Source: CAWCDJ01 sp963836015 (lineage in GTDB: Bacteria > Acidobacteriota > Terriglobia > Bryobacterales > Bryobacteraceae). From it: a stretch of DNA of 64,000 nt. The notes under the pieces are model-generated. The model was not told where the DNA came from and made no database searches. It saw only the letters and a list, made by a program, of their open reading frames with translations. Positions 17,517-25,713 of the stretch are shown here, piece after piece. The stretch is taken from positions 806,001 to 870,000 of the forward strand of contig CAWIIF010000015.1 of NCBI GenBank assembly GCA_963836015.1, given 5' to 3'. The position numbers and the translations under genes are program-made. Numbering within the stretch: position 1 is the first letter of the stretch; every line of letters starts with the position of its first letter.

Positions 17517-20500
17517 ATGAAGCGAATTCTCATGGCAGTGACGCTCGTGCTCTGCAGCCTGGCCCCGGCAAACGCGGCGGTCGTTATCAGGAACCTGCGG
17601 GTGGAGTACAGGAACACGCCTCTCGGTATCGATGTGGCACAGCCGCGGTTCAGCTGGCAGATGGCCGCTACGGCGGGCGAGCGCGGGTACACGCAGACCG
17701 CGTACCAGATCGAAGTGAAGGATCCCAAGGGCGCTGTCGTTTGGGATTCGCACCGGACCGAAATTTCAAATGCACTGGCAATCCGGTACGCCGGGAGCCC
17801 GCTCCAAGCGGCCACCCGATATTCCTGGACGGTGACGGTGTGGAACCAGGCGGGAGCGAAACTCGCCGCAAGCTCCTGGTTCGAGACAGGACTGATGGAT
17901 CCCGCTCCCGACTCGAGCGCGTGGGGCGGCGCGAAATGGATCGGCGGAGGGAATGAGGATTTGGTGCTCTATTCTCCGTACCTGGCGATTTTCGATGTCC
18001 GGTATGCGCTGGCGATCGCACCAGGCAGCACCCGCGCGAGCTTCGTGTATGGCGCCAACGACTCCCGGTTGATGGACAAGTACAAGAACATCTATCAGGT
18101 CGAGAACGGCAAAGATCAGAGTTATATCAAGCTCGAACTCGATATCTCCGGTGTGAACGGCACACCGGACGGGAAGGCCAGGCTTCACGTCTACCGCGCC
18201 GGATACAAGGATACGGACGACCCCTCCCGGCCGCTGCGGACATTCGACATCTCGACCGAGGTGATCAACGGCGCCAATAAGAATGCGGAGCACCTCATCG
18301 AGTTCCGCAGCACTTTTGGCCAGATTGCGATTTCCATCGACGGGAATGCCTCGTTCACCGGCGCCGCCGCACCAGCCCCTGCCGGCGCAGGCCGGGGTGG
18401 CTTCGGAGGGAGAGGCGGCGGGGCCAATACCGTGAACCTGAATCCCATGGGCTCGGGCGGCAATTACATTCCGTTCGGAATGCTCTGCGATATGGGGTTC
18501 TCGGTGGGGCCAGGCCAGAATGCCTCGTTTCGCGATGTGACGGTCCGCAACAACCGCCTCCCGAACAACGTCCTGTTCCATGAGGACCTGGCCGGCGCCT
18601 ATCACGGAATCTATGCCGTCCCGCCCGAGTCCGGGTTCTCCGTAACTAATGGGCGCTATCTCCTGGCGGGTGGCAGCCAAGGCCTTTTTCTGGTCAGGAA
18701 TCCGAGCCGTAACTCGACTCCGATGCTGCGTACCACCTTCAAGGCTCCCAAGGCCGTCGAAGCCGCCCGCCTCTACGTCACTGCGCGCGGCATTTACGAG
18801 GTTTTCCTGAACGGCAAGCGTGTGGGCGACGACTACTATAATCCCGGGCTGACCCAGTACAACATCACGCATATGTACCAGACGTACGATGTAACCGCGA
18901 TGATCCGGCCTGGCGACAACGCGATGGGCGCGATGCTCGGCGAGGGTTGGTGGAGCGGCCTTCTCAGCTTCGGCAACATCTGGAATCACTTCGGCGACCG
19001 GCAGTCGCTCCTGGCGAAGCTCGTGATCGCGTACACGGACGGCACCTCGGAAACCGTCACCACCAATCCCGGGACGTGGAAGTATTTCGGCAACGGTCCG
19101 GTGGTTTACGGCAGCCTGGATTTCGGCGAGATCTACGATGCCGCCAGGGAGCGCGCCGTGCAGGGATGGGACACGGCCTCGTACGACGACAGCAAGTGGA
19201 AGAATGCCGTCGTGGTGCCGCTACAAGGCACGGCATTCGTGGGCGTCGAAGCCGGGCGTGGAGGATCGCCGGGCACGCCGTTCAATTATGACAAGCTGTC
19301 CCTGGTCGGCCAGATCGGAAACAGCGCCGGCGTGTTCCGAATCCTTACGGCGAAGAGCGTGAAGGAAGTGCGGCCCGGCGTGTACGTCTACAACATGGGG
19401 CAGAACTCGGTCGGCGTACCTAGGATCACCATCGCCGGCGGACGCCCCGGCGGCAAGGTCACGCTGCGGTATTCCGAGATGCTGTATCCCGACTTAAAAG
19501 AGTCGGGGAAGAACGTCGGCATGATCATGACGGAGAACTATCGTGCCGCACTGAGCCAGGACGTCTACACGATGAGGGCCGGAAGGCAGGTGTACCAGCC
19601 CAGGTTCACATCGCATGGATACCAATACATCGAGATCACCGGGCTCGACAAGCCGCTCCCGCTGGAAGCTGTCCAGGCAGTGGCAATCAGCTCCGTCCGG
19701 GAGTTGACGGCCGGTTACAAAACCTCGAGCGAGAAGGTCAACCGGCTGTGGTCGAATCTGGCGTGGTCCAACGTGGACAATTTTCTGACCATACCGACGG
19801 ACTGCCCGCAGCGCAACGAGCGGATGGGCTGGTCCGGTGATATCAATGTCTTCTCGCGGACGGCGACCTACGTCTCGAACGCCGACCAGTTTCTGACCCG
19901 CCACATGTTCGCGATGCGGGACGTCCAGGCGCCCAACGGCCGGTTCACCGATGTCGCGCCTGTCGGCGGAGGCTTCGGCGGCGTGCTTTGGGGAAGCGCA
20001 GGGATTGTGGTTCCCTGGGAGGCGTACCAGCAATACAACGACGTAGGGCTGCTGGAACGCCATTATCCGGCCATGGCCGCTTACGTCGACTATCTCGAAA
20101 CCACCATCGATCCTGCGACTGGCTTCACTTCGGACGCACAGTTGGGCGACTGGCTGGGGCCGCAGAACAATGCGCTCGGCTCGGCCTTCCTCGCGACCGC
20201 CTATCACGCCTACGATCTCGGCATCATGGCGAAGGTCGCTGAAGTCCTGGATAAACCGGACGACGCAGCCAGGTATCGCGGCATGTACGAAAGGCGGAAG
20301 GCGTTCTTCAATAAGACGTTTGTCAACGCCGGCAAGAAGACCCTCGCCACCGGCAGTGGACGCGGCGGCTTCGGAGGAGGGCGCGGAGCAGCAACAACGG
20401 CCGCGGCGCCGGAATTCCGGATGGCCGACACGCAAACCTCCTACGCCGTCGGGTTGGGTATGGGCCTGTTCGATAGCGAGAGCATTCCCCAAATGGCAAG

Positions 20501-21161
20501 GAACCTGGCCGACACCGTATCGCGAGAGAACAAGGACGACGACGGAGCGATGCGCCCGAAGTACTCGCTCATGACCGGGTTCATCGGCACTTCCTGGATC
20601 AGCAAGGCTCTCTCCGACAACGGCCTCAGCGAACTGGCGTACCGGCTGCTGCACAACGAGCAATATCCGTCCTGGCTCTATGCGATCGACCAGGGGGCGA
20701 CCTCCATCTGGGAGCGGCTGAACGGATACACGGTGGAGAAAGGGTTCGGGGGCAACAACAGCATGAACTCGTTCAACCACTACTCATTCGGCGCCGTTGG
20801 CCAGTGGATGATCGCCTATTCGCTCGGCATTCAACGGGACGAACCAGGCTTCCAGAAATTCATCCTGCAGCCGGAGCCCGATCCCACGGGAATCATGACC
20901 TCGGCGGAGGGCTACTACGACTCCATGTACGGCCGCATCAACAGCGCCTGGACGGTGGAGGGGAAGCACCTTATCTATCGGGCCACCGTTCCCGCCAACA
21001 CTACAGCCACGCTCTACCTGCCGGCGGCGTCGCCGGAGTCCGTGAAGGAAGGCGGAAAGAGCGCCGGCAGCGCGAACGGTGTCGGGTTCATCCGATTCGA
21101 GAGCGGCAAGGCGGTATATCGTCTAAAGTCGGGGAACTATGAGTTCACGGCAACGCGGTGA
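17517..21161 (+). CDS. secreted alpha-L-rhamnosidase, GH78
   Basis: A 1214-residue enzyme started at the ATG at 17517 (GGGGGG upstream), giving a signal peptide that ends at ANAA. An N-terminal fibronectin-like domain (IRNLRVEYRNTPLGID...FSW) is followed by beta-sandwich domains and an (alpha/alpha)6 barrel. The barrel has the GH78 signature DCPQRNERMGWSGD, with the general acid among its acidic residues, and TSIWERLNGY further on. It releases terminal rhamnose from pectin side chains, glycolipids or glycosides. Two Gly/Arg-rich insertions (about 18379-18424 and 20351-20391) interrupt the fold and are discussed under findings. Confidence 0.88.
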   Translation: MKRILMAVTLVLCSLAPANAAVVIRNLRVEYRNTPLGIDVAQPRFSWQMAATAGERGYTQTAYQIEVKDPKGAVVWDSHRTEISNALAIRYAGSPLQAATRYSWTVTVWNQAGAKLAASSWFETGLMDPAPDSSAWGGAKWIGGGNEDLVLYSPYLAIFDVRYALAIAPGSTRASFVYGANDSRLMDKYKNIYQVENGKDQSYIKLELDISGVNGTPDGKARLHVYRAGYKDTDDPSRPLRTFDISTEVINGANKNAEHLIEFRSTFGQIAISIDGNASFTGAAAPAPAGAGRGGFGGRGGGANTVNLNPMGSGGNYIPFGMLCDMGFSVGPGQNASFRDVTVRNNRLPNNVLFHEDLAGAYHGIYAVPPESGFSVTNGRYLLAGGSQGLFLVRNPSRNSTPMLRTTFKAPKAVEAARLYVTARGIYEVFLNGKRVGDDYYNPGLTQYNITHMYQTYDVTAMIRPGDNAMGAMLGEGWWSGLLSFGNIWNHFGDRQSLLAKLVIAYTDGTSETVTTNPGTWKYFGNGPVVYGSLDFGEIYDAARERAVQGWDTASYDDSKWKNAVVVPLQGTAFVGVEAGRGGSPGTPFNYDKLSLVGQIGNSAGVFRILTAKSVKEVRPGVYVYNMGQNSVGVPRITIAGGRPGGKVTLRYSEMLYPDLKESGKNVGMIMTENYRAALSQDVYTMRAGRQVYQPRFTSHGYQYIEITGLDKPLPLEAVQAVAISSVRELTAGYKTSSEKVNRLWSNLAWSNVDNFLTIPTDCPQRNERMGWSGDINVFSRTATYVSNADQFLTRHMFAMRDVQAPNGRFTDVAPVGGGFGGVLWGSAGIVVPWEAYQQYNDVGLLERHYPAMAAYVDYLETTIDPATGFTSDAQLGDWLGPQNNALGSAFLATAYHAYDLGIMAKVAEVLDKPDDAARYRGMYERRKAFFNKTFVNAGKKTLATGSGRGGFGGGRGAATTAAAPEFRMADTQTSYAVGLGMGLFDSESIPQMARNLADTVSRENKDDDGAMRPKYSLMTGFIGTSWISKALSDNGLSELAYRLLHNEQYPSWLYAIDQGATSIWERLNGYTVEKGFGGNNSMNSFNHYSFGAVGQWMIAYSLGIQRDEPGFQKFILQPEPDPTGIMTSAEGYYDSMYGRINSAWTVEGKHLIYRATVPANTTATLYLPAASPESVKEGGKSAGSANGVGFIRFESGKAVYRLKSGNYEFTATR

Positions 21162-21206
21162 CCTGATGGACCGGCACGCCTCCACTCATGTGAAGGTTTT
21201 CTCTGC

Positions 21207-22214
21207 CTATTTTGGAACGTGCTTCGGTCTGGCGAACAGGTCGGTCACATCCACGACGTCGTCCTTCGTATGGTCGCGGCCGAGTGCGGCGGCACGCGCC
21301 TCGATGGAGCGCGCCTCCCGCCGGTGATGATTCTTGCGCAGGACGACTCCGTAGCTGGCTAAAAGCGATCGGAGGGCAGCCGGATCGACCTTCGACTCGC
21401 GGTCTGCCATCGAGAGTGCGCCGGAGAAGTCTTGTTCCGCCTCCTGCCATTCGCCCTGCCTCGCGTGCAGCACCCCCCGAAGAGCGAGGAGTTTGATGCG
21501 GTCCATGGGGACGGCATCCGTAGCATGGTTGAAAATGGTCAGCGCGCGATCGAGTGCCCGGCTAGCGTCATCCAGCCGGTGTTCTTCGATGTAGAGTGAT
21601 CCGAGGGAATTGAGGATGGCGCCTGCGTCCGCGGTCTCCTCCCGGCCGGCCTCCGCCCATGCGTTTAGAGCGGCGAGGTATTCGGTCTCCGCCTCCCCTC
21701 GACTCCCGTCCGCCTGGAAAAACGACGCTGCCATCCCGTGAACCAGCGCCCTATCCTCTGGCCGCTGGTTCCGAATCGTCTGCATTCTCTTGAAGGCTTC
21801 CCGTGCCCTCGTCATCTTTCCCTGCTCGAACCGGGTCGACGCGAGGATCTGTAGGGGACGCAGCAGCACCGGGTCGTCCAGCGGATAGGTCTTCTCGAGG
21901 ACCTTGAGAGATCGTTCGGCTAGAGCTTCCGCATCGGCGATCCGGCCTGAGACAGCCGTGATCGATGCCATATTATTCAGGACGAATCCCGCACAGGACC
22001 CCTGTTCGCGATCGGCGCCGGAAGCTAAGGCCGCGGCAAGTGCCGCTTCCGCTGCGGCGAACTGTCCACTTGCGACCTGCATCAGCACTCTTTGGTTGAG
22101 CTCGACGCATTCTGCCGTCGCCGGGACCGTCTGGCTCACCCCCTGCGCGCACGCGTCACACGCCCCCAACGCCAAGAATGTATACAAAACGTGTGTGCCG
22201 GTAACTCTAGTCAT
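21207..22214 (-). CDS. exported tetratricopeptide-repeat protein
   Basis: A 335-residue protein with an N-terminal signal sequence (HVLYTFLALGACDACA) and at least five TPR-like helical pairs (AAAEAALAAALASGAD, ADAEALAERSLKVLE, REAFKRMQ, DDASRALDRALTIF, QEAEQDFSGALSMA). TPR proteins act as binding scaffolds. It lies last on the minus strand after the sigma/protease region, separated from the preceding gene by a strong hairpin. It may belong to the regulon of the sigma factors; there is no direct evidence. Confidence 0.75.
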   Translation of the reverse strand: MTRVTGTHVLYTFLALGACDACAQGVSQTVPATAECVELNQRVLMQVASGQFAAAEAALAAALASGADREQGSCAGFVLNNMASITAVSGRIADAEALAERSLKVLEKTYPLDDPVLLRPLQILASTRFEQGKMTRAREAFKRMQTIRNQRPEDRALVHGMAASFFQADGSRGEAETEYLAALNAWAEAGREETADAGAILNSLGSLYIEEHRLDDASRALDRALTIFNHATDAVPMDRIKLLALRGVLHARQGEWQEAEQDFSGALSMADRESKVDPAALRSLLASYGVVLRKNHHRREARSIEARAAALGRDHTKDDVVDVTDLFARPKHVPK

Positions 22215-22231
22215 AGAACTCCTGTTGTGTA

Positions 22232-22261
22232 TTTGGGCGGGCGCGAAGGCGCCCGCCCAAA
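22232..22261 (-). terminator. perfect 13-bp hairpin between the exported protein and TPR genes
   Basis: TTTGGGCGGGCGC, a four-base loop (GAAG on the plus strand) and GCGCCCGCCCAAA form a perfect inverted repeat in the 62-base gap. In the direction of transcription (minus) no T-tract follows. It could be an intrinsic terminator with partial read-through or an mRNA-stability element. Confidence 0.65.
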
Positions 22262-22277
22262 GGTGAACGTGAGGGGT

Positions 22278-22685
22278 CTATCGGCTCGCGACGACGGTCT
22301 GGATGCTGCGCTTTGCGGCAGCCTCGAGTTCGGTCTCGTGCCGCGTTTTGACGAGCTGGTGTCCAGCCCCTCCGTTGCCGTTCCAGACTTGGAACAGGAA
22401 GAATTCGTTCCCGTACCTGTGGAAAACGAGCGTGGGTTGAGTCGGTCCGCCCGACGATAGCATGCCGGTGGTCAAGACCATCGCGGACGATTTGCCATCG
22501 GCCGATTTCAGGACTAACACGGTACCTGAAGCGACATTCGTATCCGTCGTGTACGAACCCGCCGGAAAGGTCGAGTTGCCCACGTGGAACGAGAAGGGGA
22601 TCTGAGCCTTGATTGGAGGCTCGGCGTACAGGGATGCCGCCGCAAGCAAGGTCGCGGCAAAGCTGTAAATCAATCGTTTCGTCAT
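22278..22685 (-). CDS. small exported protein of unknown function
   Basis: I choose the ATG at 22685, which has GGAGGAAAG upstream, over the start at 22721. This gives 135 residues with a clear signal peptide (MTKRLIYSFAATLLAAASLYAE). The mature part looks like a small beta-rich domain (IPFSFHVGNSTFPAGSY...VLVLKSADG...PTLVFHRYGNEFFLFQVW). Similar small secreted proteins are frequent in Acidobacteria, but I know no assigned function. A palindrome at 22755-22777 lies in its upstream region. Confidence 0.75.
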   Translation of the reverse strand: MTKRLIYSFAATLLAAASLYAEPPIKAQIPFSFHVGNSTFPAGSYTTDTNVASGTVLVLKSADGKSSAMVLTTGMLSSGGPTQPTLVFHRYGNEFFLFQVWNGNGGAGHQLVKTRHETELEAAAKRSIQTVVASR

Positions 22686-22754
22686 TGTCTTTCCTCCGCC
22701 CGAACAGTAGTCGGCCGGCACATCTTTGTCCCGGTCCGCTCTGCCCTGCTATTG

Positions 22755-22777
22755 AATGTCACGTTTGCAGTGACATT
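22755..22777. promoter_or_regulatory. 8-bp palindrome AATGTCAC-N7-GTGACATT, putative operator
   Basis: A perfect inverted repeat with a seven-base spacer lies about 70 bases upstream of the exported-protein start at 22685, in the 177-base gap after the first sigma gene. Position and symmetry fit a binding site for a dimeric regulator. No T-tract follows, so a terminator for the sigma gene is less likely. Confidence 0.45.
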
Positions 22778-22862
22778 TGAGATAACGACAAACGAACGCT
22801 CCGGCCTTTTCGCCCAAGTTTGTGATTGGCTGGTTCTAAGGCGGGTACTCTTCCGGAAGCCT

Positions 22863-23507
22863 TCAGCCAATACTCGTGTTCAGTGCGCGAGTCCCCGTCA
22901 AGTGGCTTCGCACGAGCCGGATCAGGCGGTGCAGGGTACTCTCCACACCTTTCAACGTAAGGCCGATACCTGGCAGGCTGGCGATTTCCTTGGCCGTCAT
23001 ACCCTGTCTGTAATAGAGCCAGAAGATGGTCCGGTCGCGATCCCTCGTCTCCGGCGGCGTCGCGGCCCGCAGACAGGCGTCCACTTGATTCACAAGAACG
23101 GCGCGCTCCGGAACCGCAAGTCCGGCGGGATTGTCCGCGCCGTCCTTCTCCGTGCCTTCGAGCGGCCCGCTGATCTGGTTGCCTCCCCGCTTGCCGGCGC
23201 GGAGCGCTTTGAAATAGTCGTTGGCGACGTTTAACGTAACGATCTTCAGAAAGCCGAAGATCGCATCCTGGTGCTCCAATCGGAACTGCTGCAGTACACG
23301 CGCGCGGTCGGCGCACAGCTTGAGGTAAGTCTCCTGAATCAGGTCGTCGATCGTCTGGGGAGATGCGTCGCACCAGCGTCGTGCGGCGCGAGAAGCCGTG
23401 ATGGCAATGATACCGTGGAAGCGTCGCAGGAACTCCTGCCAGGCCGCGGCATCGCCGCCGGCGCAGGCTTCGATAAGGTCTGCGGGCGCAACAGTCGTGA
23501 AGTCCAC
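22863..23507 (-). CDS. ECF-type RNA polymerase sigma factor (copy 1)
   Basis: A 214-residue sigma-70-like protein. Region 2 has DDLIQETYLKLC and region 4 has MTAKEIASLPGIGLTLKGVES. The open frame reaches 23657, but the homologous protein at 29244-29906 begins at a GTG that aligns with the GTG here at 23507, and both lie in the same palindrome. I therefore use 23507. An ATG at 23564 is the alternative. The shared FWLYYR-GMT---IA--PGIGLT-KGVES block shows that the two sigma factors are paralogues. No anti-sigma gene follows this copy; the next gene is the small exported protein. Confidence 0.85.
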   Translation of the reverse strand: MDFTTVAPADLIEACAGGDAAAWQEFLRRFHGIIAITASRAARRWCDASPQTIDDLIQETYLKLCADRARVLQQFRLEHQDAIFGFLKIVTLNVANDYFKALRAGKRGGNQISGPLEGTEKDGADNPAGLAVPERAVLVNQVDACLRAATPPETRDRDRTIFWLYYRQGMTAKEIASLPGIGLTLKGVESTLHRLIRLVRSHLTGTRALNTSIG

Positions 23508-23516
23508 GCAGGTGGA
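23503..23516. promoter_or_regulatory. palindrome TCCAC-N4-GTGGA over the sigma copy 1 start codon
   Basis: Read on the minus strand this is TCCACCTGCGTGGA, with the GTG of its right arm being the preferred start codon. The same arms and spacing occur at the start of sigma copy 2 (29902-29915). It could be an operator or a small hairpin that hides the start codon. Confidence 0.5.
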
Positions 23517-23634
23517 TGGTGTCTTACTACGAGGTTGCCAAAGAGGTGACGGTTGGTCTGACATACTCCCCGCCGCCCCTTGCGAACGTGATCGGGCGCA
23601 AGGGATTTGACCTTCCGGTCCCCCGTCCAGAGGT

Positions 23635-23679
23635 TGCCCGGCACCAGAGAAAGGCACGTTTTCTCGTGGCAGCCGGGCA
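23635..23679 (-). terminator. inverted repeat after the protease gene
   Basis: TGCCCGGC and GCCGGGCA (eight pairs) enclose 29 bases that themselves contain a CACG...CGTG pair. It lies in the 247-base gap between the protease stop (23755) and the first sigma gene, so it may end the protease operon. Confidence 0.45.
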
Positions 23680-23754
23680 CCCGGTCGGATGGACCTTACT
23701 GCTTACTGTAGAGAACGAGGAGTCAGCGCAGTTTCCTTTTGCGGGCGGGTTCGT

Positions 23755-24792
23755 TCAGATCACCAGATCCAGTTTGGGAACCTTGGCCTCTGCCGCAAGC
23801 GCCGCCAGCACCTTGTCCAACCGACACGCCACGGCAAATCTGCCCGATGCGGCAAAAACCATGGCGGTGGCCCGATTTGTACTCTGATCGATGACGATCG
23901 AGCCGGAGTCCCCGGCTGTGGCGAATTGGTTATCATCGCCCCCGCTGTCAATCATGACTTGGTCTGTGAACAGGAACGTGCCGAAGCTGTAGTCTATATA
24001 GAGATCCACATCGGTATCCACGATGGCGCCTTCGGTGCGGCCCGTGACCGCCCCGAATTTTCTCACCCTCATTCCGCGTGTGGAATCGGCCGGATCAGAC
24101 GCACTCAATTTAGAGCCGTCCGGGAATGTTGCCTGCACCTTCGCTTTCGCCTCCTCCGTGAGCAGGGCCAATGCGCAATCCACCGAGTTGGCGTCGTAAT
24201 TGTCGAGGTTGACGAAATGCCCAGGCAGGGCGATTTCCTGTTGCGTACCGACGAATTGGGCCGAAACAACCCTTGCGCTCTTCGGTATCCGGCCGTTCCT
24301 GGCCAGGATGTGATTGCAGCTGAGGATGTATCGGTTGGCGCCCTCGGCCACCACCGTGCCCAGTGTGCCTCTCGCACCTTCGTTTACGTTTGGTGCATTG
24401 GTTTTTACCCGTATCGGAGAACCCTGTTGCAGGATGGTATCCGCCGGTTTCGGCGGTTGTCCCCTCCGACCGAAACGTCCGACTTCTATGACATCCGTGG
24501 GAACATGGTTGCCAAAATACGGTGGCACCAGGGAGTCAGGGGCCAGTCCGTTTGGGTCGATAATCTTATACACAACATACACTCGCACGCAGTCCTCAGG
24601 CGTCTCTTTGCCCTTCGTCACTTTCTTCCCGATGCCGAGTCCGACGATATTACCGTTTGGATGCAGCAGTTTCTCCACGGCCTCTGCTTTAGCTAGGTTC
24701 AAGTCGCTTGGTGGCTGGTCTGCCTCCAAGTTACTTGTCGTTTTGGCCAGCTTCAGATCGCTCGCCGCTACTGATGTGGTTTGTCCGTTCAT
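23755..24792 (-). CDS. trypsin-like serine protease (S1-type fold)
   Basis: A 345-residue protein without a signal peptide. The triad is visible as H161 (LSCNHILA), D205 (NSVDCALALL) and S297 (AGDSGSIV). Before the protease fold there is a small domain with GNIVGLGIGKKVTKG...CVRVYVVYK (about 47-77), common in this type of bacterial cytoplasmic S1-like protein. The start has GGGGGTG upstream. It is the last gene of the operon that begins with sigma copy 2 and follows the unknown gene by 33 bases. A role in proteolysis of the neighbouring proteins is inferred from context. Confidence 0.8.
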   Translation of the reverse strand: MNGQTTSVAASDLKLAKTTSNLEADQPPSDLNLAKAEAVEKLLHPNGNIVGLGIGKKVTKGKETPEDCVRVYVVYKIIDPNGLAPDSLVPPYFGNHVPTDVIEVGRFGRRGQPPKPADTILQQGSPIRVKTNAPNVNEGARGTLGTVVAEGANRYILSCNHILARNGRIPKSARVVSAQFVGTQQEIALPGHFVNLDNYDANSVDCALALLTEEAKAKVQATFPDGSKLSASDPADSTRGMRVRKFGAVTGRTEGAIVDTDVDLYIDYSFGTFLFTDQVMIDSGGDDNQFATAGDSGSIVIDQSTNRATAMVFAASGRFAVACRLDKVLAALAAEAKVPKLDLVI

Positions 24793-24825
24793 GTCATCAC
24801 CCCCAAATCTGGTTTCAAGGTTAGT

Positions 24826-25680
24826 TCAACGTACGGGCCCGGCGCACGCTTCCGGATCGCCGTCAAGAGCGTCGTTCCCATACCATGCGAGGTTCGCATC
24901 GCCGCCTTCTTGTAGGACCAGGCGCCCAAGACGGGCCATACGCTCGGTACGGCGTGCCAAACCCTCGGTCTCCCTGTCATTTACTCCTTCCGGCAATGGC
25001 GGGCCATCCAAGATCCCGCTTGCTCGGAGCGAGCGTGTTTGCAGCCGCAAATTCAAGCCGCCCAGCAGGTCGACGCATTTGTTGAAGTCTTCTTCGGCGT
25101 TGGAAGGCTTGTGGAAGTGGTCCTCCGCGGAGAATATGTGCAGGTTAATATGCCCGTCGGTGAGGACCGGCTCCCAGTAGTGTCCATCCCCGTCATCTGC
25201 TTTGAGCATTACAGCGTTCTGGTCCTTGATCTCGTAGGTGAAGACCTGCAGCGTCGCTAGATGCTGGGTATCGCCGTCCACCACGAGCTCATTTGGGTGG
25301 GTGAATGAAGCGCGCGGAATGTCAGCCACTGCCAAGGATGTGATCTTCTGCGGTAGCGGAAATACCAGCGTCGCATAAGGGAACTCCTGCGGCTGTCCTG
25401 TAACTCGCGGTTGTACCATCAGATTTTGTTTCTGTTCGGAGCTGAACTTAGCGCTTCCGGGCCTCACGCCCTCGAGGTGGTACACCACCGCTTTAGAGCC
25501 TGCTCGACCTCGGAGCTGCGTCTCCGCGAGCCAGCTTCCCGCGCGATACGTGTGGTGCCCGATGTCAGGAATCAGAGCGAGGATCCGATTCGGTTGTATG
25601 GTTTGATCGAACACGTATGCTCCGTGAAAGATCACGTTGAGTTTCTCGGACCCGTTCCGAGAGTTTTCTTGAGTGTCCAC
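24826..25680 (-). CDS. unknown 284-residue protein between CHAT and protease genes
   Basis: The start is GTG 25680 with GGAGGAGA upstream. There is no signal peptide or membrane segment. The N-terminal two thirds is beta-rich (LNVIFHGAYVFDQ, RILALIPDIGHHTYRAGSW, TLVFPLPQKI, LQVFTYEIKD, HINLHIFSAEDH). The last third is charged and may be helical (GLARRTERMARLGRLVLQEGG). I recognise no family. It lies 33 bases from the CHAT gene on one side and 33 from the protease gene on the other, so it is part of the same operon and could be a substrate or effector of either protease. Confidence 0.7.
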   Translation of the reverse strand: MDTQENSRNGSEKLNVIFHGAYVFDQTIQPNRILALIPDIGHHTYRAGSWLAETQLRGRAGSKAVVYHLEGVRPGSAKFSSEQKQNLMVQPRVTGQPQEFPYATLVFPLPQKITSLAVADIPRASFTHPNELVVDGDTQHLATLQVFTYEIKDQNAVMLKADDGDGHYWEPVLTDGHINLHIFSAEDHFHKPSNAEEDFNKCVDLLGGLNLRLQTRSLRASGILDGPPLPEGVNDRETEGLARRTERMARLGRLVLQEGGDANLAWYGNDALDGDPEACAGPVR

Positions 25681-25713
25681 TTGCTCTCCTCCATTTGTCT
25701 GGTTGTTAGAGTT

